From Heterobasidion occidentale (lineage: Eukaryota; Basidiomycota; Agaricomycetes; Russulales; Bondarzewiaceae): 64,000 nt of DNA. The translations under genes were made by a program, and so were the position numbers. Below the pieces are notes generated by a model. That model did no database searches. It was not told the DNA's origin and was given only the letters and a program-made list of their open reading frames with translations. This document shows, in pieces, positions 1-9,640 of the stretch; the first letter of the stretch is position 1, and each line of letters opens with the position of its first letter. The DNA lies in assembly GCA_039111635.1 (NCBI GenBank), contig JBCAQO010000006.1, positions 1,550,001 through 1,614,000 on the forward strand, in the 5' to 3' direction.

Positions 1-67
1 CTCTTCCTCGGTGTCTTCATACCTTGGTACCTGCAAGGTATGGACAACAACGGTGAAAGTGGAAATG
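1..67 (-). repeat. End of unidentified repeat unit, copy 2, cut off by inversion
   Basis: The reverse complement of this stretch aligns with 14631-14697 (shared landmarks include TTGCAGxTACC and ACACCGAGGAAGAG). It is the part of repeat copy 2 that should follow position 15336. Bases 63-67 (AAATG) are the left TSD of element A; the matching right copy is now at 15332-15336 as CATTT. No coding function is seen. Confidence 0.7.
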
Positions 68-900
68 TGTTAGGACCGCGTCCTAACACGTGCTTCGCAC
101 GTGAGGGGATGGGCTGGTCAAGTGCTTCGGACTTGCTGCAGACTCGGATCGCTTTCCATGACTCCTTACCATTTACATGCTAACGCATGAACGCTGACTT
201 CTGGTTCCTGATTCTTGATGTGGACAGACATTGGTTCCTGACCCCAGTTCCTGGTTCCTGATCGATCGAAGATGTGGATGGACATTAGTGATCTGATTAC
301 CATATTCGGTTACATGGCAGGTCAATGAGGCATTCTAGCTTACGGATCTCGATCGTTGACTTCGGTACCTGAGAAGCGCACAGACCAGATCCTGATCCTG
401 CCCTAGACACTTCTTTATGTAAATAGCCGAGATGAGCTTCTAAGAAGCTCAGCTTGTTCACCTGTAATACACTCGATCTCTGCACTGCGCCCGGCGTCTG
501 GCTACCTTCCTAGCCCATGCTTCGTGATCTCTGTCAGATCTGAGAAACTCTTTGCACGGTCTGACGAAGCACTGGACTCGTCTCCCTTCCCTCCCCTCCC
601 TCTACTCATCTGCTTCTATACGGGCTAGCTGCCTTCCGCGTTCTCAGTTGGACACCCCCTCGTGTCATCTGTTGGACAGGAGAAGACCATCCGGTTCCTC
701 CTCATCATCGAGAAGACCTTGAAGATCACCTTCTCAATCTCTTCGAGAACAAAGCCGACAGCGACCCCGAGTTCCTCGAAAGAGCCCAAAGACGATCCAT
801 CGTCTTCATCCATTGGAGTCTACGACTATACGAACCAGTGGAGGTTTCGCCTAGGGACCCCTTCGTGCATCGGTGCACGTGATAGGTCTACGACCTAACA
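68..900 (+). repeat. 5' LTR of element A
   Basis: 833-bp long terminal repeat with ends TGTTAGG and CCTAACA (7-bp inverted ends). It is repeated at 9641-10474 and, inverted, at 15337-16170. The small reading frames inside it recur identically in all three copies because the LTR is repeated; they are not genes. Confidence 0.95.
416..460 (+). promoter_or_regulatory. LTR promoter (TATA-like) and probable transcript start of element A
   Basis: A TATA-like TATGTAAATA lies at 416-425. AGCTTGTTCA at 451-460, 35 bases downstream, can pair over 10 bases (one G-U) with the sequence just after the LTR (903-912). In self-primed Tf1/sushi-type elements the first bases of the transcript are the primer, so the transcript probably starts at or near 451. 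The start site is inferred, not shown. Confidence 0.5.
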
Positions 901-902
901 CT

Positions 903-912
903 TGAACGAGCT
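903..912 (+). promoter_or_regulatory. Primer binding site, self-priming type (element A)
   Basis: TGAACGAGCT starts two bases after the LTR. It is complementary to AGCTTGTTCA at 451-460 apart from one G-U pair. No tRNA-like TGG start is present here. The spacing and the position of the pairing partner match those in the C elements of this window, which supports self-primed reverse transcription. Confidence 0.55.
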
Positions 913-3368
913 CTTTTATCCCTACCCTATTCAAGCTGGATCCCCAGCAGAGACAGCTCTTTCTCTCATCAGTCAACAACATTTTAGCAATCGCCAACAG
1001 GGTAAACCTAACGGCGACCCCAGCAGCGACTCCTCAAGGAAGAATAAACAACCCCGGAGCCATAGAAGTCGCAAGACACCGGAACCCAGGAAAGGTTTAT
1101 TCAGGAATAGCCACACTCAGGCTACAACAAGCACCCGAAATATTTATAGACCTCATTAAGACTAGATATAGATTTTCCGGGATTTGCTTCATCAACGAAC
1201 CAAAGACACCGTTCACCCTCACGGACAACAGAGAGCCCGACGTCATCCGAGCAAGGAACTGCATCGAGATACACGACGGAAGACCAGACGATTTCCCCGT
1301 CGCCGTTATCCCCGATCTCAGAAGAACCATCGCAAGGAATATCGACGCAGACGGAATCAGAGCAGAACTCATCAAGACCAAGGAGAACAGAGACCACGTC
1401 TCAGTCCTCATCCACTGGACCTTCTCCTCAACATAGGAAGACACACTGGAAGCCCCTAACTCTCCACCAGTCCGAACAGAGATTGAAGGGATCATTTTTA
1501 TTGTCAGAAGAGGAGAGTTTGCCCACAAAACTTATCATCTCCGAACCCTCATCTTGGGGCACACATTCTCTGAGATCATCCAACTCATCGACCAAATTGA
1601 TATTACCATCAACGAAATTATCAAAAGGGACCCAGACTTACAGGAAGCATTACAAGCTGGAAGAAGACAGGCAGTACCCTTCTTCTTCAAAGAATAAAGA
1701 ACCACGGACGAAGTCGCAGTGGGATACCCTCCCGGCTACCGGACAGACCCAGCAGAAGTCTACGGAGACTTACCCGAAGACGTCGACAAGGATCAACTTT
1801 ATTACGACGAAAGGAAAGCACACTTCTACTACGCGGGAATCCTCACCGGATTCTTCCAACAACAAGGCAAGAGCGAATACGAATATGCGGCTTGGGGAGG
1901 AGAGATCGTCCACGCAGGACCCGACCTACGCCTCATTAAGGTCGAGGACTACGTCGCAAGAAAGACCTTCGACAAGCCTGAATCACCGGCAGATCGGCAT
2001 CGTGACTCGCCAAGACTGCACATACATACTCTACCCAGAGAAACAGCCAGTGGAAGTCGAATCTCTAGAAGAAACACTCCCGCTACATCCCCCTTACAGG
2101 AGACCGCTCCCCAAGAAGACTTCCGAGCCTCAACACCGGAATTTGTCCCCAAACCGGAGTATTTTGAAGCACCAAGTGAAGATCAGGAACCGCCTAACGA
2201 TCCAGAGCCCCCGCCCGATACAATGTCGGCAGATACTGGAAGTAATGAGTCCAAGGGACCAGCTATGGCCAAACCCACCACCTTCAGTGGAAACAGAAAA
2301 TGAACCGAGCAATTCCTCCATGAAATCAACCTGATGTTCCTGGCCAGGAAGAAGGATTATGCGAACGAATTCGCCAAAATCGCTTACGCTCTATCGTATA
2401 TGAAGGAAGGATCTGCAGGGATATGGGCAAGGAACTTCACTCAGGCCAGGAACACGCTGAAGGATTGGCACAAATACACTTGGGCAGACACGGTTGGCTT
2501 CACATCCGTCCGCAAAAAGATAGCCACCGACTTCGAGGAGTTCAACAAAGAAGCCGATGCTCGCAACAAACTGGCCCGAGTCAATCAGGGAAAGGAATCG
2601 TTTAACACCTACCTTCAGCTGTTTGAACAGCTCGCGGCGCTTGCCAGTGTAGACGGAGAAACCAAGAAAACCCATTTCCTGTGAGGACTCAAGTGGGAGT
2701 TGGCAAAAGGAATTTATGAAGATCCCTCTGCAGACGGGACCTGGGAAGAACTAGTTGAGAAGGCCAAAAAACATGAAAGAATGCGCATCGCAAGGGACCG
2801 AGCATACGACCTCCGAAAGGGCAAATTCCAAATTTACACTCCGTGTACCTTTTACGACGAAAGGGCACCCCCACGGAACGACAGAGAGCCCCAATACGAA
2901 CCTATGGACGTAGATGCAGCGGAAATGGAGGCCGACGCTGTCCGAACTCGCTTCAAGAAGCTTACCCCGGCAGAAAGAGATCGACTTGCCAAAGAAGGCA
3001 AGTGCTTCTTTTGCAAGAAGCCCGGGCACATGGCGCGCAACTGTCCTTCTCGACCCAAGAGAAGATTCCAGCCCCCCCGTCGCAGACCAGTGCGCGAAGC
3101 AGAAATAGATGAAGGACAATTCGACGACGAAGACGACGAAGAAGGAAAAAACAGAGTCAACCACATCTGTCAAATGATGATGGGACTCAGCATGGAAGAA
3201 ATTGAGGAAGTTCGAGCCTTCAGCGACTCGAAAAATTTTCAAGGCCTCTCCCATCGGCAGCGGATGTGGAGAGTAGGATTCTTGCAGGAAATCGGTACGC
3301 TCCTCTGGCCAGTAAAGATGCTGACCAAGAGCATGGACATCCAGATGTATTGTATCTTTCGGAAATGA
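906..3368 (+). pseudogene. gag: gag of element A, interrupted by four stop codons
   Basis: One reading frame is protein-like from 906 to 3368. It is broken by TAG 1434, TAA 1695, TGA 2301 and TGA 2682; the last reads CGA in sense (FL-R-GLKWEL), so CGA to TGA is the likely cause. The capsid-like part (about 2250-2800) has KPTTFSGNRK and later FNTYLQLFEQL. A CCHC zinc knuckle, CFFCKKPGHMARNC, lies near 3001-3045, followed by a basic then acidic tail. Gag would form the virus-like particle and bind the RNA. No in-frame ATG was found near the LTR, so the true start is unclear; an upstream or lost start codon is possible. Confidence 0.75.
3233..3239 (+). promoter_or_regulatory. Candidate -1 ribosomal frameshift site between gag and pol
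   Basis: AAATTTT in gag frame reads A AAT TTT, which fits the X XXY YYZ slippery pattern. Slipping back one base puts ribosomes in the pol frame, which is open from here through the protease. The decayed copy in element B (about 11850) has a changed heptamer. No downstream pseudoknot was modelled. Confidence 0.5.
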
Positions 3369-4423
3369 AATCACATGGTGCACCATCACTCCGACTCGAG
3401 ACAATGCTCATAGGCAAGAATAGAAAAGCTGCTACACAAGCACTAGTGGACAGTGGAGCCACCGGAATCTTCATGCACCCTCGCTTCGTAGAAGCACATC
3501 GAATCACCACACATAAAACCCCCACCCCTATCCCAGTTAGTACGGTCCAGAACACCGAGTTCAAGGGAGGACCCATTACCAGATTCGCCAACCTCAAATT
3601 ACAGGTTCTAGGCGAAAAAGGGGGGTCGCATACAGAATCAGCAAGATTCTATATCGTGGAAATAGGAAAAGAGGACGTCATTTTAGGAACCGACTGGTTA
3701 TTAGAACATAACCCAGAAGTCGACTGGCATGCCTACGGGCTACACTTTACCAGATGCCCACCCTCCTGTCAAATAAAAGGAGGACCGGTAAAAGCTAGAA
3801 GAGCTACAAGAAAACCAGGACGTCCTAAATCAAGTATACGGCGCATGGAAACAGTACTGCAAACGGGCAACTACTCAATACCAGTGCAAAAGCCAGGAAA
3901 AGCAGTACCAGGCCGGAAAGTGGGAAACACCACAGTACCACATCCACGGACAATACCTACAAGTCCGGAGTTCACAACTCGAAGGTTGAATGCCGAACGT
4001 CTGAAGGCCCGAACCAGAAATTATAAGGTTCCGACATGGGCTGAAGAAGACGTTCCGGAGGACGGTGACGGACTTCCGGCACTTCCCTCCAAGGATCTTG
4101 AAGAAGATGGAGTCTATCTCGTCAGATGCCTAGATACGGGAACATTACAGGCACTGGAATTATACAACGACTCCGAAGAAGGTGTCGATATACATCGCGC
4201 CGAAACCACGGAACTTCCATATGCCAACACACCGGCTCAAGGAAGCAAACCTGCCAAAGCACTGACAGGGAAACAAACAAAGCACACCAACTCGCAAAGA
4301 CTTGCAGAAGAAGCCGCCAAAGGGAAACCCGAACTATCCTTCGAAGAAATAGTGCCGAAGGAATACTGGAATTATAGGAAGGTTTTCAAAGGTCGACCAA
4401 AGGGACAGCTACCGCTCTCTTGA
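3239..4423 (+). CDS. pol: pol segment 1: aspartic protease and linker to RT (element A)
   Basis: This open segment lies in the -1 frame relative to gag. The retroviral-type protease motif LVDSGATG has its catalytic Asp codon at 3449-3451. ILGTDWLLEHNP follows near 3686, typical of the conserved stretch after the flap in gypsy proteases. The protein then has a basic linker and the RT-leading motif (EYWNYRKVFKGRPKGQLPLS). The segment ends in TGA at 4421-4423, where the family normally has R in an R-P-W-D-H motif; the same TGA is present in element B. The protease cleaves Gag-Pol during particle maturation. The start is set by the frameshift site, not by an ATG. Confidence 0.8.
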   Translation, partial: SRPLPSAADVESRILAGNRYAPLASKDADQEHGHPDVLYLSEMKSHGAPSLRLETMLIGKNRKAATQALVDSGATGIFMHPRFVEAHRITTHKTPTPIPVSTVQNTEFKGGPITRFANLKLQVLGEKGGSHTESARFYIVEIGKEDVILGTDWLLEHNPEVDWHAYGLHFTRCPPSCQIKGGPVKARRATRKPGRPKSSIRRMETVLQTGNYSIPVQKPGKAVPGRKVGNTTVPHPRTIPTSPEFTTRRLNAERLKARTRNYKVPTWAEEDVPEDGDGLPALPSKDLEEDGVYLVRCLDTGTLQALELYNDSEEGVDIHRAETTELPYANTPAQGSKPAKALTGKQTKHTNSQRLAEEAAKGKPELSFEEIVPKEYWNYRKVFKGRPKGQLPLS

Positions 4424-5809
4424 CCTTGGGATCACAAAATAGAAATCAAGGAAGGAATGGATCACTCGCTCAAACCCAAACTATACAGTCTTAGCCCTGG
4501 AGAGCAAGTGGAACTCAAGAAATTCATAGACGAAAACCTCCAGAAAGGATTCATCAGAGAATCCAAATCGCACATGGCATCCCCATTCTTCTTCATCAAG
4601 AAAAAGAACGGGAAACTACGACCAGTAATGGATCATCGCAAACTCAATGAAATCACGATCAAGAACAAGTACCCTTTGCCGATTATTCAAGAATTACTGG
4701 ACCTTCTAGCTGAAGCCATATACTTTTCACTAATGGATGTCGATACAGGATATAACAACGTACGCATGAAAGAAGGAAGCCAGAAACTGGCCACGTTCGT
4801 CACCAATTTAGGAATGTACGAACCTCTGGTGATGTTCTTTGGATTAACCAACTCGCCGGCAACATTCCAAACTATGATGAACGCCCTCTTCAAGGACCTC
4901 ATCTACGCCGGATTAGTGGCAATCTATATGGACGACATCCTAGTATTCTCTAAAACAATGGACGACCACATCAAGACAGTTCGAAAGGTTTTACAGATCT
5001 TACAAGACAACGATCTATACCTACAACCCTCGAAGTGCCACTTCCACAAAAAGAAAATCGACTACCTTGGATATGTTATATCACACGGACATCTGGAAAT
5101 GGACCCGATTAAAGTGGCCGGCATTATGGACTGGCCAACTCCAGGAAAAGTCAAAGAAGTGCAATCATTTTTAGGTTTTTGCAACTTTTATCACAGGTTT
5201 ATCAAAGATTACTCAAAGATAGCAAGACCGCTATTTGAGCTAACACAAAAGGAACGCACCTGGGATTGGACACCAGCATGCGAAGAAGCGTTTCAAACGC
5301 TAAAACGAATATTTACTGAATCTCCGGTGCTCGTTATGCCAGACACAAGGAACCCGTTTCGCATCGAATGCGACGCTTCCAACTTCGCCACCGGAGCAGT
5401 TTTATCACAAGTCGCCAAAGATGGAAAATGGCACCCATGTGCTTATATCTCCAAGTCGCTCTCACCAACAGAACGCAACTACCCAATCTATGATAAAGAG
5501 TTGCTGGCGGTCGTTCGAGCTTTTGAAGCTTGGCGACACTATTTGGAGGGTGCCGACCACCCGGTAGACGTCTGGACGGACCACAAGAACCTCGAATGGT
5601 TCCGTTCAAGCCAGAAACTAAACCGTCGACAAGCACGATGGTCACTCTACCTCTCGCGTTTCGACTACAAATTGACGCACAAGGCAGGAGTCACTAATAA
5701 ATCCGATGGTCTGTCACGGCGTCCAGACCATAAAAAGGGGGTGGAATTTGACAACTCAGGCGAAACACTCTTGGAGCCCAAACTTTTCAATAACACAGAA
5801 AAGATCTGA
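4424..5809 (+). CDS. pol: pol segment 2: reverse transcriptase and RNase H (element A)
   Basis: The same frame continues after TGA 4421. RT fingers FFFIKKKNGKLRPVMDHRKLNE lie near 4588-4650. The catalytic YMDD is at 4925-4936 (YMDDILVFS), and the thumb/connection motif VQSFLGFCNFYHRFI is at about 5158-5200. RNase H follows with FRIECDASNFATGAVL, YDKELLAVVRAFEAWRHYLEG and VWTDHKNLEWF, so the catalytic acidic residues are present. It ends at TGA 5807-5809; element B has CAA at the same codon, so an ancestral CGA decayed on different strands in the two copies. The enzyme copies the element RNA into DNA. Confidence 0.88.
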   Translation, partial: PWDHKIEIKEGMDHSLKPKLYSLSPGEQVELKKFIDENLQKGFIRESKSHMASPFFFIKKKNGKLRPVMDHRKLNEITIKNKYPLPIIQELLDLLAEAIYFSLMDVDTGYNNVRMKEGSQKLATFVTNLGMYEPLVMFFGLTNSPATFQTMMNALFKDLIYAGLVAIYMDDILVFSKTMDDHIKTVRKVLQILQDNDLYLQPSKCHFHKKKIDYLGYVISHGHLEMDPIKVAGIMDWPTPGKVKEVQSFLGFCNFYHRFIKDYSKIARPLFELTQKERTWDWTPACEEAFQTLKRIFTESPVLVMPDTRNPFRIECDASNFATGAVLSQVAKDGKWHPCAYISKSLSPTERNYPIYDKELLAVVRAFEAWRHYLEGADHPVDVWTDHKNLEWFRSSQKLNRRQARWSLYLSRFDYKLTHKAGVTNKSDGLSRRPDHKKGVEFDNSGETLLEPKLFNNTEKI

Positions 5810-7759
5810 AGACCTTTCGCAGAAATCAATGCCATCAATACAGACAACAGTTGGGACCCTCATCAAATACTTCACATAAGGGCAACTGGACGAGGAGGCG
5901 TTACCATAATAGATGACGACCTCCGGAAACGAATCATCGAAGAAAACAGGAAAGACGAATGGCTATTAGAAACCCTAGCCAAGATTAAAACCTTAGGACC
6001 TCGAAACATGAAGAAAGGTTTACAAGAATGGAACAAAGAAGAAGGATTGGTCCTTCACCGAGGAAAGATATATGTCCCTCGGAACGAACAACTTCGTCAA
6101 GATATCATTAAACTAAACCATGACAATCTAGCAGCAGGACATCCAGGACAAAGGGGAACTCTAGCCTTAGTCGGACAAGAATTCACTTGGCCAGGAATAT
6201 CAAACACAGTTCATCAATATGTGGAAGGATGCGCCATCTGTCAATCCACCAAGAACGACACACATCCCACCATGGTGCCCCTACAACCAACAGAAATCCC
6301 AGATCGACCCTTCGGAACAATAACCATGGATTTTATTACAGATCTACCAGAATCAAACGGATACGACTTGCTACATGTAGTAACTGATCGATTCACCAAA
6401 ACTGCAGTAATAACTCCATGTCTGAAAACCATCGACTCTGATGGAACGGCCAAAATCTTGCTAGAAAACACCTGGAGACGCTATGGACTGCCAGATAAAA
6501 TCATATCGGATAGAGGAACTCAATTTGCTTCAAAAGTAGCACAAGCCCTGCTCAAAGAATTAGGAATCAAATCTGCTTTAAGCACGGCCTATCACCCGCA
6601 GACGGACGGTGCTACTGAACGAATGAATCAGGAACTAGAACAATACCTAAGAGCATTTTGCAGCTCTTCACAGGACGATTGGGCCGGATTAATCCCCTAC
6701 GTGGAATATGCCCACAACACCCATCAGCACTCGGCCACGCAGAAGTCACCATTTGAGCTTCTCCATGGATATCAACCACGGGCTTACCCAGCCATCATCG
6801 GAAACACGAATGTCCCCACCGCCGACACTCGCCTTGAAGCTCTGCAACGTGCTAGGAAGGAAGCACAAGCCAGCCTCGAAATAGCAGCCGAAGCCATGAG
6901 GATACAGCACGACCGTTTTGGAACGGACCTACCGCCTTTCAAGAAAGGAGATCAAGTATGGCTCGATGGGAAGAACATCCACACCGATCACCCATCAGAG
7001 AAACTGAGACCCAAACACTTTGGGCCATTTGAAATCACTGACGCCATAGGAAATGTCAACTTCAGGTTGAAACTGCCCAACAGCTGGAAGCGCATTCACG
7101 ATGTTTTCCATGCTAGTCGACTCACGCCCTACAAGGAAAACGAGGTCTATGGCCCAAACTACCCTAAACCGGCTCCGGACCTGATCGAAGGGCAAGAAGA
7201 ATTCGAAGTCGAAGCCATTGTCGGAGCTCGACGCTTCGGACAATGGAAGATCCTGCAGTACCTGATCAAATGGAAGGGCTACCCGGAATCGGACAACTCT
7301 TGGGAAGCCGTGGCAAATGTCACTAACACACAAGAAGCCATAAAAGACTTCTACCGCCGGCACCCTCGGGCAGTCAAAGGAATGGAAGCCTCCATTCTGG
7401 CCCTGGTGATCGAATTAGAACTCAACAGAGTAGCCGAAGAAGATCAAATTAAAAAGAAGCTCGAGAAGCATCCAATCGGAAAGAAGCTTCTCGCTACAGG
7501 ATTGGCTATCCCCCAGATCATGGAAGAGATCAACAAACGAATGACGCAGCTAAAGAAGCCGCCCCTGGTTCCTCGATCAAAAGTGCCACTACCGACGATC
7601 AACGATCGAGAAGCGCAGCCAAAGAAGCCCAATATAGACTCGTCTCGATCAAAGCTGCAGCAGAAGCGATCGGACGACTCTAATTGGTGGACTCAAGCAT
7701 ACCAGGAGCTAAAAAAGCAGACCAACCGAGGATTGGCATGGCCAGGCAAACAACTATGA
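5810..7759 (+). CDS. pol: pol segment 3: integrase with C-terminal chromodomain (element A)
   Basis: The frame continues from 5810 without stops. The zinc-binding part has LNHDNLAAGHPGQ and CAICQSTK (about 6113-6253). The catalytic core has Asp at 6329, Asp at 6509 and Glu at 6617, giving D-x59-D-x35-E. A C-terminal chromodomain (FEVEAIVGARR, LIKWKGYPESDNSWE) spans about 7200-7365, which places the element among chromoviruses; such domains can steer integration to marked chromatin. A lysine-rich tail of about 130 residues follows. The core looks intact, but the upstream TGA codons would block its synthesis. Confidence 0.88.
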   Translation, partial: RPFAEINAINTDNSWDPHQILHIRATGRGGVTIIDDDLRKRIIEENRKDEWLLETLAKIKTLGPRNMKKGLQEWNKEEGLVLHRGKIYVPRNEQLRQDIIKLNHDNLAAGHPGQRGTLALVGQEFTWPGISNTVHQYVEGCAICQSTKNDTHPTMVPLQPTEIPDRPFGTITMDFITDLPESNGYDLLHVVTDRFTKTAVITPCLKTIDSDGTAKILLENTWRRYGLPDKIISDRGTQFASKVAQALLKELGIKSALSTAYHPQTDGATERMNQELEQYLRAFCSSSQDDWAGLIPYVEYAHNTHQHSATQKSPFELLHGYQPRAYPAIIGNTNVPTADTRLEALQRARKEAQASLEIAAEAMRIQHDRFGTDLPPFKKGDQVWLDGKNIHTDHPSEKLRPKHFGPFEITDAIGNVNFRLKLPNSWKRIHDVFHASRLTPYKENEVYGPNYPKPAPDLIEGQEEFEVEAIVGARRFGQWKILQYLIKWKGYPESDNSWEAVANVTNTQEAIKDFYRRHPRAVKGMEASILALVIELELNRVAEEDQIKKKLEKHPIGKKLLATGLAIPQIMEEINKRMTQLKKPPLVPRSKVPLPTINDREAQPKKPNIDSSRSKLQQKRSDDSNWWTQAYQELKKQTNRGLAWPGKQL

Positions 7760-7897
7760 CCCCTTTCGACCCCACTCTATCCACAGTAGCTGTTTATACC
7801 GTTGTCGCGACTCTTGCTCTCACAGCTGTCTCCATCGCCATCGCCCTTGTCCTCGGATCCCTTCACGCTGCTGCCACCATTGGCGTCTCCTCCGTTG

Positions 7898-7905
7898 TAT
7901 AAAAG
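7898..7905 (+). promoter_or_regulatory. Internal TATA box upstream of ORF3 (element A)
   Basis: TATAAAAG lies in the 262-bp gap between pol (stop 7757-7759) and the ORF3 ATG at 8022. It is followed by a C-rich leader without ATG in the ORF3 frame other than 8022. Base composition becomes strongly C-rich from here on. It suggests a separate subgenomic mRNA for ORF3; this is inference from sequence alone. Confidence 0.5.
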
Positions 7906-8021
7906 ACACCCTGCATCGGACAGAGACATTCCTCAGCATCCCAGCTACCACTCGAATGTCCTTTGCCCCCACACACCTTTTCTTACACAACTCCCCCCGC
8001 TACATTCTCAGTAACATCAGA

Positions 8022-9629
8022 ATGGCTTCCGCTACCACTTCCCCTCACGCCTCCAACACCTCCTCCCCCAACCCCTTCATCCTCCGCACCATCTCCCCAC
8101 CCACTACCACACCCACACTCATTGACAAGACAGACTCGGGCTACGACAGTGAGGACGACATCCCTCCGGAAGGTGTCCCAGTCGCCGACCCCCTTGCGGA
8201 GTTTGTTATCCCCCAGTTCCCAGCTGAAATGCCAAACCCCCACATCGCCATTCCTCCGTTGGCGTTCGCCATTCACAACGAAAACCCTCGCCTCCGAATC
8301 CGCGCCATACCCAACCCCCTTCACGACATCTGTCTCTACCAGGACCTGAAGACGAACCATAGCATCTACCACCTCACGCTCACCGAGGACGAGGCACCTA
8401 TCATTCTGAACCAGCCTGGCTTGAAGAACCCCCGTGCCTTCCTTTTCTATTTACAGCAAGCGGTCTGGGCGCAAGCCTATCAGGTTTTCTCGGGACCGCT
8501 CAACCAGACCCAAGCCATTCTCCTTGCCAACCTCACCGTCACCTCCTACCGCATGAAAGGATTAATCAATCTCCCCGCCATCCGCAACGACATGGTCAAT
8601 TTCCAACTGGGAGGGATCTTCACCACCAGCTCCATCCTCCTACAGGCGCACGCCATACCAGCCTGGCTTGATGTACTGGCTCGAATCCGCTACAAGGAGA
8701 ACACGATCCGTTGGTTTCGATTCGCAGGACATAATGGAGCACGTCTAGAGATCGAAGAGTACGTTCCTAAAGGACTACTGCCGACCCATTCCTTCCCGCT
8801 TAACAGTTGAGGGGTTCACCCCATTGCGTGCTACTGGCCCGGTGGATGTACCCCGGAGGATAATGTCAGGCCCTGGGTTATGACCAAACCGGATGTACAG
8901 GAACAGGGGTTTCACCAGATCGACGTTGAGGAACCCATGACGGTCGATCCCCCGGCCGACACCGAACCCGATCTCCCAGCGGTAGAACCCTTTCGGCCCA
9001 CCGACGAGGAGACCGCCGAATTCATGCGGCCCACCAGTCCCCCTTACGACCCCGAACAAGTCATCCGGGATCGCCAGGTACTTTGGCCGCTACCGGTACC
9101 ACCCCCGTCACCCCCTGCTGTGTCCCCATCCCCCCCCCTACTCGGCGACGACCTCACCCGTCCTATCATTGTCGACGAAGCCTCCCCCCAGTCGCCGGAC
9201 GTTCCTGTCGCAACTGAAGAAGGATGGCCTGCAGACGCATTGGACTCCGAAAATGTCTGGCCTAACCCGCCTACTCTCCCGCCTTCTCCACCCACCGACC
9301 CCGCCACTCGTACCTGCTGGGAATGCGGACGCGCCGGCCATCTCGTCGTGGGATGTCCAATCACGGGCATTCGCCAGAGAACGGACGTTACGGCGCGCGG
9401 TTTTCTTCAAGACTACGATAGGCATCGCATGCAGTCCCGGCGCCTTCGTCTACAGATGGATAGGACGGCTGAGGAATACGGATACCACAAGCAGGCGTTG
9501 GATCATTTAATCGACACCGCTAACTGGACCGGATACCCCACTCGGAACATCCCCACCTTCGATGAAGTTCACCTGAGGAGACCCGCCCCTACCATCAGTG
9601 CACCTGCCAAGCGCCGAAGACTTGTATAG
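8022..9629 (+). pseudogene. ORF3 of element A: post-pol protein with CCHC zinc knuckle
   Basis: One frame runs from ATG 8022 to TAG 9627-9629, about 535 codons, with a single TGA at 8808-8810. The sequence on both sides of the TGA is protein-like (NS-stop-GVHPIACYWPGG), so this is probably another CGA to TGA change. The N-terminal part is Ser/Thr/Pro-rich, then GYDSEDD. The middle is a globular-looking stretch (LFYLQQAVWAQAYQVFSG, LLANLTVTSYRMKGL). The second half is acidic and proline-rich, ending with CWECGRAGHLVVGC, a CX2CX4HX4C knuckle. I do not recognise the family. It is not an envelope protein: no signal peptide or membrane segment is apparent. A nucleic-acid-binding accessory or second Gag-like protein is possible. 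Confidence 0.65.
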
Positions 9630-9640
9630 AGAGGGGGTAG
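9627..9640 (+). promoter_or_regulatory. Polypurine tract of element A
   Basis: The purine-rich TAGAGAGGGGGTAG runs directly into the 3' LTR. Such tracts resist RNase H and prime plus-strand DNA synthesis. It overlaps the ORF3 stop codon. Confidence 0.75.

Noticed and set aside
297..898. Several small ORFs (62-78 codons) that recur identically near 9870-10472 and 15339-15941
   Set aside because: They lie inside the repeated A-family LTR and recur only because the LTR does. No protein features.
938..956. TGGATCCCCAGCAGAGAC as a tRNA-type primer binding site of element A
   Set aside because: It lies 37 bases after the LTR, whereas a pairing site next to the LTR fits the self-priming layout shared with family C.
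8022..9629. Envelope gene (retrovirus-like third ORF)
   Set aside because: No signal peptide, membrane segment or glycosylation-rich ectodomain; it has a CCHC knuckle instead.
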